From assembly GCA_036675505.1 (NCBI GenBank), contig JAKFEW010000043.1:1-64000 (forward strand): 64,000 nt of DNA. The letters are read 5' to 3'. The DNA is from JAKFEW01 sp036675505 (GTDB lineage Bacteria > Cyanobacteriota > Sericytochromatia > S15B-MN24 > JAQBPE01). Positions 30,402 to 39,475 of the stretch are shown piece by piece. Both the position numbers and the translations under genes were made by a program. The stretch's first letter is position 1. Every line of letters starts with the position of its first letter. A model generated the notes under the pieces. The model ran no database searches. It was not told where the DNA came from and saw nothing but the letters and a program-made list of their open reading frames with translations.

Positions 30402-30576
30402 ACTGTCCGATCAGCGAACTGGACGCTCGAAGCGTAGCGCCACTTTCCATGGCAGCTCAGGGCCACATCGGTTCAGGGGCCGTTCATTGACGGCCAATAC
30501 ATCCTACGACAGTTTTCGCACCGAACCAGCGGTAAAATCGACTCCGTCACACGCCCGCGTTCTGGTTGAATTTCTA

Positions 30577-30591
30577 TATCACTGAGTGATA
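30577..30591. promoter_or_regulatory. Palindromic operator of the toxin-antitoxin operon
   Basis: TATCACT-G-AGTGATA is a perfect dyad ending 5 bp before the toxin start, in a short AT-rich promoter (TTGAAT at 30566-30571). Type II systems repress themselves by the antitoxin binding such a site; here it is probably the HTH protein encoded second. No ribosome site precedes the toxin ATG. Confidence 0.65.
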
Positions 30592-30595
30592 CGCT

Positions 30596-31003
30596 ATGCC
30601 CAGGCAAAGAGTCTTCAAGGTCCGTGACTTCGACCGCTGGGTGCGTAAGACCTCGCTGACTGACGAGGCCCTCTGCGCGGCCGTTGCCGAGATGACGGCA
30701 GGGCTTGTCGACGCCGACCTGGGTGGTGGCGTTCTCAAGAAGCGGGTCGCCTTACCGGGCAAGGGCAAGAGCGGAGGCTTTCGGACCCTCATCGCGACGA
30801 ACAAGGGCAACCGCTGGTTCTTCGTCTTCGGCTTCGAGAAGTCTGAGCGCAGCAACATCAGCCCGAAGGAAGCGACCGCGCTGAAGTTGTACGCCTCCGA
30901 CCTCTTGAAACTGACACCGCCTCAACTGGAAGATATGGTCGAGCGCAAGATGTTGGTGGAGATCTGCCATGAGCGAAAAGAACAGCAAGAAGGCCAAAAG
31001 TAA
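30596..31003 (+). CDS. RelE/HigB-type toxin (COG4737-like)
   Basis: A 135-residue basic protein with the RelE-type core: KRVALPGKGKSGGFRTLIA, then NRWFFVFGFEKSERSNI and ALKLYASDLLKLTP. This matches the COG4737 subfamily (HigB2-like), mRNA interferases acting at the ribosome. The toxin gene comes first and the HTH antitoxin second, the higBA arrangement. The genes overlap by 35 bp. Confidence 0.82.
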   Translation: MPRQRVFKVRDFDRWVRKTSLTDEALCAAVAEMTAGLVDADLGGGVLKKRVALPGKGKSGGFRTLIATNKGNRWFFVFGFEKSERSNISPKEATALKLYASDLLKLTPPQLEDMVERKMLVEICHERKEQQEGQK

Positions 31004-31310
31004 GCCCACGAGCCGTCTTCTGGACGCGGTTCATGAGGGCGCGAAGGACCTCCAGGTGGCCGGATTCATCGATATGCGCAGGATGCGCGAGTATGATGCG
31101 CTCTGCTTGAAGCCTGTCGAACCCTATACGAAGGAGCAGATCGCCGCGCTCCGGACCCGCTTGAACATCAGCCAGGCCGTCTTGGCGTCGATCCTGAATA
31201 CGAGCCTGTCGACCGTCCGCCAGTGGGAAGCAGGCTCAAAGCGACCGAGCGGTCCCTCATTGAAGCTCCTCAACCTCCTCGGTACCAAGGGCATCGAGGC
31301 GCTCGTCTGA
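30969..31310 (+). CDS. HTH (XRE/HigA/NadS-type) antitoxin
   Basis: A 113-residue DNA-binding protein. The C-terminal half is a helix-turn-helix: IAALRTRLNISQAVLASILN, then LSTVRQWEAGSKRPSG, ending KLLNLLGTKGIEAL. The N-terminus is Lys-rich. Its ribosome site (GGTGGAG) and start lie inside the toxin gene. It should neutralise the RelE-like toxin and repress at the palindrome at 30577-30591. Confidence 0.85.
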   Translation: MSEKNSKKAKSKPTSRLLDAVHEGAKDLQVAGFIDMRRMREYDALCLKPVEPYTKEQIAALRTRLNISQAVLASILNTSLSTVRQWEAGSKRPSGPSLKLLNLLGTKGIEALV

Positions 31311-31320
31311 TCATGACGAG
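31302..31320. terminator. Hairpin shared by two convergent genes
   Basis: CTCGTC (31302-31307) and GACGAG (31315-31320) pair around TGATCAT. The hairpin spans the adjoining stop codons of the antitoxin gene and the convergent membrane-protein gene. No T-tract, so terminator function is uncertain. Confidence 0.3.
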
Positions 31321-31766
31321 ACGCGACGAGAAGTTGATCGCGCCACTCGTCCACGGCCAAGCGCCAGACCGGCGATGACGAAGAAGAGCCCGAGCCCGAG
31401 GTACAGCGCCTGTAACCAGTGGTGCAGCGGGACGAACAGGAACTCGCCGGCGAGCCAGCCGATCAGGATCGCCCCGACGGCCGCGGTGAACCACCCGGCC
31501 CACACGGGTCGGCGGAACGCGACGGCGGTCGCGGCGGCGTTCGCGACTCCGACCAGGAAGAAGAGGATCAGGCCGGGCAGCAGATAGTCGGGAAAGGGGC
31601 TCTGCGAGAGCCATGCCGGGTCGGCCTGGATCAAGGAGCCGTCGGGCCGCAGCACGAAGGCGCCGCCGCCCAGGAGGGCGCCGACCGCCACGAACGCATG
31701 CACGAGGCCGATGCCGATCCAGGCGACGGGGTGAGGTGAGCGGGGCGAAGCGGGATAGCGCGCCAT
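31311..31766 (-). CDS. Four-helix membrane protein, unknown function
   Basis: A 151-residue integral membrane protein with four hydrophobic helices (GIGLVHAFVAVGALLGGGAF; YLLPGLILFFLVGVANAAAT; AGWFTAAVGAILIGWLAGEF; ALYLGLGLFFVIAGLALG). Between helices one and two is a conserved-looking loop PDGSLIQADPAWLSQSPF. No family recognised. The stop abuts the antitoxin stop; the gene upstream is also a membrane protein, 25 bp away, suggesting one operon with the two genes that follow to the right. Confidence 0.6.
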   Translation of the reverse strand: MARYPASPRSPHPVAWIGIGLVHAFVAVGALLGGGAFVLRPDGSLIQADPAWLSQSPFPDYLLPGLILFFLVGVANAAATAVAFRRPVWAGWFTAAVGAILIGWLAGEFLFVPLHHWLQALYLGLGLFFVIAGLALGRGRVARSTSRRVSS

Positions 31767-31791
31767 GGGGCGACCTCCAGATCGTTGAAGC

Positions 31792-32301
31792 CTACAGCGT
31801 CCGCCGGACCCAGGTCAGGCTCGTCAGCAAGCAGGCTGTCACAAACACGAAGCTCGGCAAGCCGAACCAGAACACGACGGTCTCCCAGTGCGCAAGCGCG
31901 AACCGCTCACCGAGGCCCAGCCTGACCAGGGCCAGAAACGGCACCACGAGCAGACCGGCGACGAGGAAGCCGATGCCGATCGCCTTGTCCGGGGAGCGAT
32001 CGCCATTCCATCGCCGCGACGCGCCAGCGATGAGCAAGGCGGACGCGGCGCCTGCCAGGGCAGGGCCGAGGGCCAGGAGCAGCGCGAAGGCCGTCACCAG
32101 GTAGGCCAGGGTCAAGGCGACGGTCGTGAGCGTCCCCCAGGCCGCGAAGGGTCCGAGGACGTCCAAAATCGTCCCGGCGGACCGGGCGATCGCGTAGAGC
32201 CCGAACAGCGAGGCGTACGCGAAGGTAGCGGCGATGCCGATCTGGGCCCCCGTCCAAGCCACCTTCCCCCAGTCGAGCGGTTGCAGGTCTCGGCGTGTCA
32301 T
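31792..32301 (-). CDS. Membrane protein, unknown function
   Basis: A 169-residue protein with about five hydrophobic helices (IGIAATFAYASLFGLYAIAR; LTTVALTLAYLVTAFALLLA; IGIGFLVAGLLVVPFLALVR; WFGLPSFVFVTACLLTSLTW). The start at 32301 has an AGGTAGGCGG ribosome site and lies 7 bp after the SRPBCC gene's stop. No family recognised. Confidence 0.6.
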   Translation of the reverse strand: MTRRDLQPLDWGKVAWTGAQIGIAATFAYASLFGLYAIARSAGTILDVLGPFAAWGTLTTVALTLAYLVTAFALLLALGPALAGAASALLIAGASRRWNGDRSPDKAIGIGFLVAGLLVVPFLALVRLGLGERFALAHWETVVFWFGLPSFVFVTACLLTSLTWVRRTL

Positions 32302-32308
32302 CGTCCGC

Positions 32309-32977
32309 CTACCTCGCGCTTTCAGCCTGGCGCTTGATGCCAAGCATCATGCCGATCTCCATCACCAGGTGCGCCTGCTCGAAGATGCCGTAGTACAAGG
32401 CCGCGGCACCCCAGCTTCGCACGGGGAATGAAGGATAGCGCACAATCAGGCGGGTGCGGTCGGGGCCGAGCGGCACCAGGTGCCAATCCCAGCCGCCGAC
32501 CACCAGGTCGCGGCCCGGGATGACCAGGCTAACCGGCTCAAACGGCCCGTCCTTCATGTAGGAGAGGTGATCCCCCACGCGCGGCGTCTGGTACTGCGGC
32601 AGGATCCGATCGGCATTGTGGATGTCGGCGGCGAAGAGGTTCTCGAGCCAGTCGAAGCTCTGGAACCCGCCACGCCCCTGTCCGAGCTGGGCGACCCACG
32701 GCCATACGCGCGCGGCCGGCGCGTCGATGGTGATGGCCCGGGTCGAGACCACGACCCCAGCCGGAATGTAGGGGTCGCCAGGTAAGGCCTGCAGCACTTC
32801 CGCATCGGTGGCCCCCCAGCGCATGTGGTAGGGGCGCAGGACGCCGACGTAGAGCACCGCGAACACCGCCAGGAAGAGGCCGACGGCCATCAACAGGCGA
32901 CGAACGAGCTGCCGTGGCCTGGCCTGGGCGTTGGCCGGCCCGGCCGCGGAGACAGGGGGTCGATCGAGCGTATTCAT
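32309..32977 (-). CDS. SRPBCC-fold (START/Bet v1-like) membrane-anchored protein
   Basis: A 222-residue protein with one N-terminal helix (MAVGLFLAVFAVLYVGVLRPY) and a lipid- or ligand-binding SRPBCC domain: AGVVVSTRAITIDAPAARVW, then PWVAQLGQGRGGFQSFDWLENL, and a C-terminal long helix. The PWVAQLGQGRGGFYSYDWLEN signature is common in such proteins in soil bacteria; the ligand is unknown. First of a three-gene minus-strand set with two small membrane proteins. Confidence 0.75.
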   Translation of the reverse strand: MNTLDRPPVSAAGPANAQARPRQLVRRLLMAVGLFLAVFAVLYVGVLRPYHMRWGATDAEVLQALPGDPYIPAGVVVSTRAITIDAPAARVWPWVAQLGQGRGGFQSFDWLENLFAADIHNADRILPQYQTPRVGDHLSYMKDGPFEPVSLVIPGRDLVVGGWDWHLVPLGPDRTRLIVRYPSFPVRSWGAAALYYGIFEQAHLVMEIGMMLGIKRQAESAR

Positions 32978-33202
32978 GGAGACGGGCCTCGCGCCAAAAC
33001 CCGGCCGTCGGTGTCGCCTGTTGATTCCTGCCTCAATGATGACTTGGATCGAAACCTATGACATCGGCAGGAAACCCGCTGTCGTATCCCCCGCCCGAAT
33101 GTTTAGACAAGCCGCGTTCAATCTCAGCATGGATTACCGAACCGACCAGCGCGCGAGGAGTTCTACATTTGAATCATCCATCGCTTCGCAAGGAGGTCCC
33201 CG

Positions 33203-33676
33203 ATGCCCCGCGCGCTCGGCGCCCCGCATCCTGCTCGGAATGCCCAGCTCAAGACATTGAACCGGCTCTCCTATCCCATCAACTACGTCGTCCAACTGGC
33301 GACGGTCGTTCCGATGACGCTCAATGGTACCCTGGGCGAGTTTCGCCTCCTCGACCAGACCCCTCATTCGCTGATGTGGGACCTCGATGCCCTGGGCTAT
33401 ATCTTCATGGGCCTGGCGACGGCGTTCGCGGTGCCGGTGCTCAGCCAAGAAGGGCTCGAAGGCTGGGCCAGGCGTTTCTTCCTCGCTCACACGTTCATGA
33501 CGCCGGTCATCGCATTCGTCTACTTCTATCCCGGCTTTTCCACTTCGCTGCTGCTCATCGGCTCGCCGTGGCTCATCACGGCCCCAGGCGCGGCACTGAC
33601 GCTGGCGCTGGTCTTCAGGCGACGGCTCCACGCGACACGAAACGAGGAAGCAACCGGCCTCTCGAAAGGGGATTGA
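33203..33676 (+). CDS. Four-helix membrane protein, unknown function
   Basis: A 157-residue membrane protein with a strong ribosome site (AAGGAGGT, 6 nt). Hydrophobic helices: PINYVVQLATVVPMTLNGTL, LDALGYIFMGLATAFAVPVL, FFLAHTFMTPVIAFVYFYPG and APGAALTLALVF. No recognised family; it may be the C-terminal part of a longer one, but the good start argues it is complete. Divergent from the SRPBCC gene. Confidence 0.6.
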   Translation: MPRALGAPHPARNAQLKTLNRLSYPINYVVQLATVVPMTLNGTLGEFRLLDQTPHSLMWDLDALGYIFMGLATAFAVPVLSQEGLEGWARRFFLAHTFMTPVIAFVYFYPGFSTSLLLIGSPWLITAPGAALTLALVFRRRLHATRNEEATGLSKGD

Positions 33677-33715
33677 GTGACACAAAGGAAATCGCGCTCC
33701 GAAGAGATCTCATGG

Positions 33716-35395
33716 CTAGTCCGTCACATTGACCACGAAGGTCACGTCGGTCGCCTCGAGCATGCTGAGCACCGACTCGTCATAGCGCGATTTCAGGTCC
33801 GCCGCCGCGGCCCCCTGCGCGAACCGGGGAGACACGCGGATCTTGAGCCTGTACGCGCCGACGCTCCGCGGGGTGAACGTCGTCGTCAGCGTTGGGAAGC
33901 GGCGGTCCGCCGGGCAGGTTCCGACGTTCGTGCGGCGGGCGATGAGGCCTGAGAAGGTCACCATCCGGATCGGGTCGAGCAAGGAGGCGTAGGCGGCGGT
34001 CGGCGTCTCGCACGCGTTGTCCACCAGGAACGAGAGGGTGACGGGGACCGGCTGTCCCACCTTCCCTTCCCGGGGCGCGACGAGGTCCACGAACGTGCCC
34101 ACGGGCCGGGGCATGGCGGCCACCGGTAGGAGCCCGGCGGCGACGTCGCGTGGCACGCGGGCCGTCATGATACCGGGTGCGTGCCCGCGGAGCTCCCCGT
34201 AGATGATCCGCTCGTCGTCCAGCCAGCCACGCAGCGGGACCGGCGCGCCGAGGATCGTGACGTCCAGGCGTTCCAGCGAGATCACGACAGTGTCGCCCTG
34301 GACCTGGCCGGCAGTGGCGACGCCGAGGATTCGCGCCCCGTCGGGCGACGGCCAGACGGGGTAGAGCGAGTTGTAGTACATCCCGGTCTCGGGGTGCCGC
34401 AACTCGGCCTGCCGTTCGACAACTTCGTCGTTCCAGAATGAAAGCGTGGATACACGAAGCCGGGCGGGTCCTGGGTTCGCGCTGGGGTTCTCGACGCGCA
34501 CGACGTGGAGCTGATCCGAGGTGGCCGCCCAAGTCAACACCGTGCCTTCCGCCCGAACAGCCCGTGATTGGGAGTTGGTTACATCTATCATCCGTACCTC
34601 GGTCGGCAGCTCGCCACGCGGATCCCTCGCCTCGTAAGCCAGCCGGGCCCCGTCGGGCGACCAGGTCAGGTTGGTATGCGCCACCCCGTCGTAAAGCTTG
34701 ATGGCATCAGGGGCGCTTCCACCCACCAGCCACAGCGGCCCGGCCGTCCTCCCTCCGGTCGTGTGGACCACCTGGTCGGTGCGCGGGTTCGCGAGGATGA
34801 CGGGCGCTTCCGTACCGGGCGGGTATGCGGCCAGCACAACCGGGGGCCCGCCTGCCAGGGGCAGGCGCACCACGCGGTAGCCGAGCGTCTCGGTCTTCGG
34901 CACGCCCAGGTCGATGAACTCGCCTGGGAACGCCTTGAAGAGTCGCTCGACGTAGACCAGGGTCTGGCCGTCACCCTGCCACTGGAAGACCCCCTTCACC
35001 TCACTCTCCAACGCCCGGGCCGACCCCGGCGCACCGCCAACCGGCGCCAGGTACACCCGGTTCGGTTCCTCGGCCAGCGAGAACGCGACCTGGCGACGGT
35101 CCGGCGAGACCACCACCTGCCGCAGCCGCCCGGCGGGGAAGGCCGCCAGAGGCGTTTGCTCGTAGAGGAGGTGCGGCGCGGACTGGTACGACGGCGAGGG
35201 CGAAGGCGAGGGTGCCGCGAGCGAGCCGGTCGGGGCCGGACTCGGTGTCGACCCGGTGACCGAGCTCGGCACCGCGCTCGGCGTGGGGCCTGGTGTCGGC
35301 GTTACGAGGCTGGCCGGCGGGACCGGCGGCGACGGCCCGCCACAGCCGGCCGCAACCAGGGCCAGGATGAACGTACCTACCAGCTGTCGATTCAT
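33716..35395 (-). CDS. TolB-like beta-propeller lipoprotein 1
   Basis: A 559-residue exported protein: lipobox (ILALVAAGC), a Pro/Thr/Ser linker of about 50 residues, then TolB/DPP-type blades (VVVSPDRRQVAFSLAE; LTWSPDGARLAYEARDPRG; VWPSPDGARILGVATAG). A C-terminal beta domain of about 130 residues (GKVGQPVPVTLSFLVDN...) follows, unlike its neighbours. ATG 35395 has AAGGTGA upstream. First-from-left of four related genes on this strand; probably surface or periplasmic binding proteins. Confidence 0.75.
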   Translation of the reverse strand: MNRQLVGTFILALVAAGCGGPSPPVPPASLVTPTPGPTPSAVPSSVTGSTPSPAPTGSLAAPSPSPSPSYQSAPHLLYEQTPLAAFPAGRLRQVVVSPDRRQVAFSLAEEPNRVYLAPVGGAPGSARALESEVKGVFQWQGDGQTLVYVERLFKAFPGEFIDLGVPKTETLGYRVVRLPLAGGPPVVLAAYPPGTEAPVILANPRTDQVVHTTGGRTAGPLWLVGGSAPDAIKLYDGVAHTNLTWSPDGARLAYEARDPRGELPTEVRMIDVTNSQSRAVRAEGTVLTWAATSDQLHVVRVENPSANPGPARLRVSTLSFWNDEVVERQAELRHPETGMYYNSLYPVWPSPDGARILGVATAGQVQGDTVVISLERLDVTILGAPVPLRGWLDDERIIYGELRGHAPGIMTARVPRDVAAGLLPVAAMPRPVGTFVDLVAPREGKVGQPVPVTLSFLVDNACETPTAAYASLLDPIRMVTFSGLIARRTNVGTCPADRRFPTLTTTFTPRSVGAYRLKIRVSPRFAQGAAAADLKSRYDESVLSMLEATDVTFVVNVTD

Positions 35396-35547
35396 CGCTC
35401 GGTCACCTTTGATGACCAGCACGTCGCGGAATGCGACAAGCCAGCATGACGTCGAGACTACCGTGCGTCGCCGTTGTGGTCTTTGGAAAATTTCCTACAA
35501 AATTTGTTCGCCTGCTCCCAAAGCCCAGATCCAGCGGCATACCAGCC

Positions 35548-36690
35548 TCACTCAGGGACATCGACCGCGTACTGTCCCCCGCGGTACGCGCCCATCACGG
35601 TGCGATCGTCCAACCAGCACCGGATGTAGCCGAAAGAGTCCAGGGTCTTCGTTTCGCCCGTTTCGAGGGAAATGACGATGTTGGACCGCCTCGCGTACGC
35701 CACGATCCGCCGCCCGTCGGGCGACAGTGCATCGAGCCCGAGATTGACGACCTGCGTGCTACCTGAAAGCTGAATCACCTTCCGCTCGGGTGCACGGCCG
35801 CTCACGGGGAACCGCTGCAGGGCGAGACCGTTGCTGAAAGGTTCGGGACCGATGACGAGGAGACTTTGGCCGTCGGCCGCCCAATCGATCGCCCACAAAG
35901 GTCTCGCGCCGACGATGGTCGCGGCTTTCGTCGTGAGGTCGAGCACCTTGGTGGTCCCCTCACGGCCTTGATCAGGGTCCAGCTCGACCACCATCAAGCG
36001 GGCGCCATCGGGAGAAACTGCGAACTGCTCGACCGCCTCGGCCTTCATGACGACCTCTTGCCGACCGGTTTCCAGATCCAGGCGGCGAATCGCCCCGTAG
36101 TAGGCCAAGTTCCTCCCATCGCTCTTCGAGAAGAAGACCTCGTTTCGGGTGGGTGACGCCTGGAAGCGAACCGGCCGCTCGACCCGCAGGACCTCATGCG
36201 GGCCGCCCCCGTCAACCGGCAGGCGCATCAGCCGGTACGCCTGCACCCCCCTTGGAAGATCCCAATCGCTGAATTCACCGGGCGCTTCACGAGCGACCGC
36301 CTCGAGGTACAGCAGCGCATGGCCGTCCCCCGCCCATTGCAGCTCACCTGGGTCATGGGGAATGACGCCGACCTTCCTGGCGTCCGCTCCGAGGGTCGCA
36401 ACGAAGACCTCGCTCTGGTACTTTCCCTCCTCCGAATATGCGACGCGACGCCGATCCCGCGAGAGCGCGAAGTGTCGCATGGACTGCGGCAGGAGCGGCT
36501 CGATCAGCCGGCTGTTTATCGGAGCCGGCTCGTCATAGAGGTGGCTGTATGCCCCGGCCGGTGGCTTCGTGTCGTTTCCACCCGCGGGCTGCAACGGGCT
36601 TGCGTCGCCTCCGGCGGCCGGCGGCGCGCTACCGAGCGAACAGCCAACGAGTAAGAGCGCGACGCCCGGAGGCATGAAACGGCGTATCAT
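35548..36690 (-). CDS. TolB-like beta-propeller lipoprotein 2
   Basis: A 380-residue lipoprotein (lipobox VALLLVGC) with propeller blades HFALSRDRRRVAYSEEG, QFAVSPDGARLMVVELDPD and AIDWAADGQSLLVIG. Shares with protein 1 the stretch around PGEF-D-P-VQAYRLMRLPVDGG (there VVRLPLAGG), which supports descent from one gene by duplication. It lacks the C-terminal domain of protein 1. 47 bp separate it from propeller 3. Confidence 0.75.
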   Translation of the reverse strand: MIRRFMPPGVALLLVGCSLGSAPPAAGGDASPLQPAGGNDTKPPAGAYSHLYDEPAPINSRLIEPLLPQSMRHFALSRDRRRVAYSEEGKYQSEVFVATLGADARKVGVIPHDPGELQWAGDGHALLYLEAVAREAPGEFSDWDLPRGVQAYRLMRLPVDGGGPHEVLRVERPVRFQASPTRNEVFFSKSDGRNLAYYGAIRRLDLETGRQEVVMKAEAVEQFAVSPDGARLMVVELDPDQGREGTTKVLDLTTKAATIVGARPLWAIDWAADGQSLLVIGPEPFSNGLALQRFPVSGRAPERKVIQLSGSTQVVNLGLDALSPDGRRIVAYARRSNIVISLETGETKTLDSFGYIRCWLDDRTVMGAYRGGQYAVDVPE

Positions 36691-36737
36691 CGACTCCCCT
36701 CAGCTTCCCGACGTCTCGTGGTGTCGAAAGAAACTCA

Positions 36738-37874
36738 TCAGCGGCCTCCTGCTGCGTCGGCGATGAAGTAGCGGTTACCGCCCTTCTCGTTGTTGGACAA
36801 GACGAACCGGCTCGTACGCCCCAGCCAGGTCACGAAGGTGGACGGCGGGGCCACATCCCGGACCTGCCCCGACGCCGTATCGACGCCGATGAGGCTCGTG
36901 CTTCGCTCCGGTATGCCGCCTTCGCCGCCGATCTTGAGCGCGACGACGAAGCGCCCGTCGAGGGACGCGCGGTAGCAATCGACGTACCTGCGGGCATCCG
37001 CGGGGTCTGCAACGCTGAGCGATCGATCGGCCACCAATTGCCCCGTCAGGTCGAAGGTGGTGATGCCGAAGTGTTGCCCGTCGCGATTCTGGATCATCTG
37101 GATGCCGTCGCCCGGCGGGGTCCAGGCGATCTTCTCCTCCTCCGGCCAGCAACTGATTTCCACGCCCATCCGGTTCATGTGGACGCCGGCGTCGAAGCGC
37201 CGGACTTCCGTGGTGGCGATCGTCACGACCGCGATGCGCTGCCCGCCGCCTTCGTCGAACGAGAGGTAGGCGATCCGCGTGCCATCTGGCGACCACGCGA
37301 GGCTCCGCCAGGCGACGTTGGTCGCCAAGGACGTCTCGGCCTGGCCGGCAATGTCATAGAGGAAAAGACCGGCGTCCCGCAAGAACGCCAGGTAGCGGCC
37401 GTCCGGAGAGGGCTCGACGCGCCCCACCGGCCCCGCGGAAACAGGCGGCGTGGTGATCGCCCCGGTCTCGAGATCGACCATCTGGATTCGGTTCTCCGGG
37501 TAAGGCGGCGGGGGCGGCCGCTTCGGCTCCCCCGGTTCCGTGATGGGTGGCAGGCGGGACGGGAAAAACGTGAGGGCCTTGCCGTCGCCCGTCCAGCCGA
37601 TGCTGGAGATGGGACCCTCGGAATCGGCCAGCTTGCGCGGTTGCAGCGTCGCGACGTCCACCACGAAGAGGCCCGCGGGCTCGGCGTAGGCCAGCCGGGT
37701 CCCGTCGGGGGACGACACCACCTGGTAGGTGAGATGCGGCATGAAGGGCAACGCGACGAGTCCGGGGTGGCCGAAGAGGGCCGTGAGTGGGTTCACGCAC
37801 CCTGCCAGGACCACCGCCCCGAGCAGGAACGGCAGCTTGAGCGAGGGCGCCGGCGCGGAACGCTTCGTCGGCAT
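36738..37874 (-). CDS. TolB-like beta-propeller lipoprotein 3
   Basis: A 378-residue lipoprotein (lipobox LGAVVLAGC) with blades YQVVSSPDGTRLAYAEPAG, RVEPSPDGRYLAFLRDAG and SLAWSPDGTRIAYLSFDEG. A Pro-rich loop (KRPPPPPYPEN) interrupts one blade. The real start is ATG 37874; the frame is open further upstream but overlaps propeller 4. It begins 12 bp after that gene's stop. Confidence 0.75.
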   Translation of the reverse strand: MPTKRSAPAPSLKLPFLLGAVVLAGCVNPLTALFGHPGLVALPFMPHLTYQVVSSPDGTRLAYAEPAGLFVVDVATLQPRKLADSEGPISSIGWTGDGKALTFFPSRLPPITEPGEPKRPPPPPYPENRIQMVDLETGAITTPPVSAGPVGRVEPSPDGRYLAFLRDAGLFLYDIAGQAETSLATNVAWRSLAWSPDGTRIAYLSFDEGGGQRIAVVTIATTEVRRFDAGVHMNRMGVEISCWPEEEKIAWTPPGDGIQMIQNRDGQHFGITTFDLTGQLVADRSLSVADPADARRYVDCYRASLDGRFVVALKIGGEGGIPERSTSLIGVDTASGQVRDVAPPSTFVTWLGRTSRFVLSNNEKGGNRYFIADAAGGR

Positions 37875-37885
37875 ACGGGCTCCTT

Positions 37886-39136
37886 TCACGGCGTAACGGG
37901 ACCGGGATCGAGGAGGACGGGGCGCCGTCCCTGGTAGAAGCCACTCAGGAACAAGATCCGGCGCTCGTCGCTCCACCCGATGGCCTCCAAGTCCTCGCGG
38001 GCTTCGAGCACGTGGCGGGTCGCCCCGTCGAACACGAAGTGCTGGCGCGGCCCTGTGGGCAAGCCCTTCACGGCGTCGCTCGCGTGGCGAGAAACGAGAA
38101 TCCGCCGGCCGTTGCGCGACAGCAGGGGCCGGGCGTAACTGTAACGGATCCCCGCGGGCGGACTGTCCAGCTCGTATTGGGCGGTATCGAGCACCTGCCC
38201 ATCGGCGCCGAAGCGGGTGACCTTCAGGAAGTCGCCGACGACGACCTCGGCGACCCGGAGGACCGCCGCGTCCTCCCAGGCCATGGCCGTGTACCGGCCC
38301 GAGTAGGTGAGCTCGGACGCCGGTCCCGGCTGCCATTGGGGCGCCACTGCCATCACGATGGCCACCGGCCCCTCCCCGTAGTCGGACCGGGCAATGGCGA
38401 GCGCCACGCGGCTGCCGTCCGGCGATGGGAAGAACGACAGCAGCGGCACGGCGTAAAGCACCTGCCGGGTAGTGCCGGTCGCGAGCATGTGCTGCTGGAT
38501 GGTCGCGCCGTCGTACATGCCATCCGCGCGCGGGACCATGTCGAGGTAGAAGAGAGAGGTGGCATCGGCGGACCAGGTCACCAGGCCGTCGCTGGGGCCG
38601 GTCGAGGCGACCTTCCGGGTAAGCCCGTCCACGTCCGCGACGACCACCCAGCCGTAGCGACCGCCGGGCGTCAGGGCCATCGTGCCGCAGTCCGACGTCG
38701 GTCCGATCGCCGGCGCGAACCGCCGCATGAACGTGATGCGTCCATCCACGACGTCGGATTCGCCGACCAGGACGGCGCCCGGAACCCTGCCGCCCTCGAG
38801 CTGCCCGGGCATCCAGGTCTATCCGGCGCCTTGTAGCCAGATCGAGACGCGACGATAGTGAGTGAAGCCGCTGCCTTGGCACCATGGCCGGCGCCGGCCT
38901 TGTAAGTCTGTCCCTCGTCCCGCATGTTCACTGGATCTCCAGGTCGGTTGTGATCGTCACCCTCAAACACCATCCACGGTCCGTGCCCCTCGGCGCTGAA
39001 GCCTTTGCCCGCGCCGAGGAACCGTGGCCGCGCCACTGGTCGTCGGGCCTGGCGCGCCGGGCGATGGCGCAGGCATCGCCACGCAACCCGCGAGGAGCGC
39101 AGCCACGACGATGGCGGAAGTCGGGGTGGTCTTCAA
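37886..39136 (-). pseudogene. TolB-like beta-propeller lipoprotein 4, decayed 5' half
   Basis: An intact 308-codon segment (38812-37886) holds propeller blades (TMALTPGGRYGWVVVADVDG; LLSFFPSPDGSRVALAIARSD) but no signal peptide, and is closed upstream by a TAG three codons before its ATG. About 320 bp further upstream a TTG at 39136 behind GAGGAG encodes a clean lipoprotein signal (SAIVVAALLAGCVAMPAPSP), then loses frame. The simplest reading is one lipoprotein gene broken by frameshift(s) and the TAG. The propeller might still be made from an internal start, but would stay in the cytoplasm. Confidence 0.6.
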
Positions 39137-39240
39137 GGAACGTGCTCCTCATCGCGCGGATTGAGCTCGATCACGTAGGCGCCGCTTCCGAAGCGGTCAT
39201 CCCATCATCGTCCAACCAGGACGGACAAGCAAGCCATTTG

Positions 39241-39262
39241 GCCGTATTTTCGCCGTATTTTC
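39241..39262. repeat. 11-bp tandem repeat in the gap between propeller 4 and the hook-like gene
   Basis: GCCGTATTTTC occurs twice in tandem and a third copy begins. It lies in the 339-bp non-coding gap 39137-39475 between divergent genes, which otherwise shows no clear promoter or gene. Confidence 0.5.
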
Positions 39263-39475
39263 GCCGCCCCATTCACCACGTCGCCGAACAACCGCTTGCC
39301 AAACAGCCAATTCAACAGATATAACCGCATGGGAGTCCCGCGGGCCGGAACCGCTCACGCGCCCCGCCGAACGCCTTGATGGTGAGTGACTGGCGGATCG
39401 ACACAGCGAGCTCGGCAATCCATCGGCAAACCGGAAAGCATCCCAGTCCCGTCCCCCCCGAGAAGGAATTCGCCG

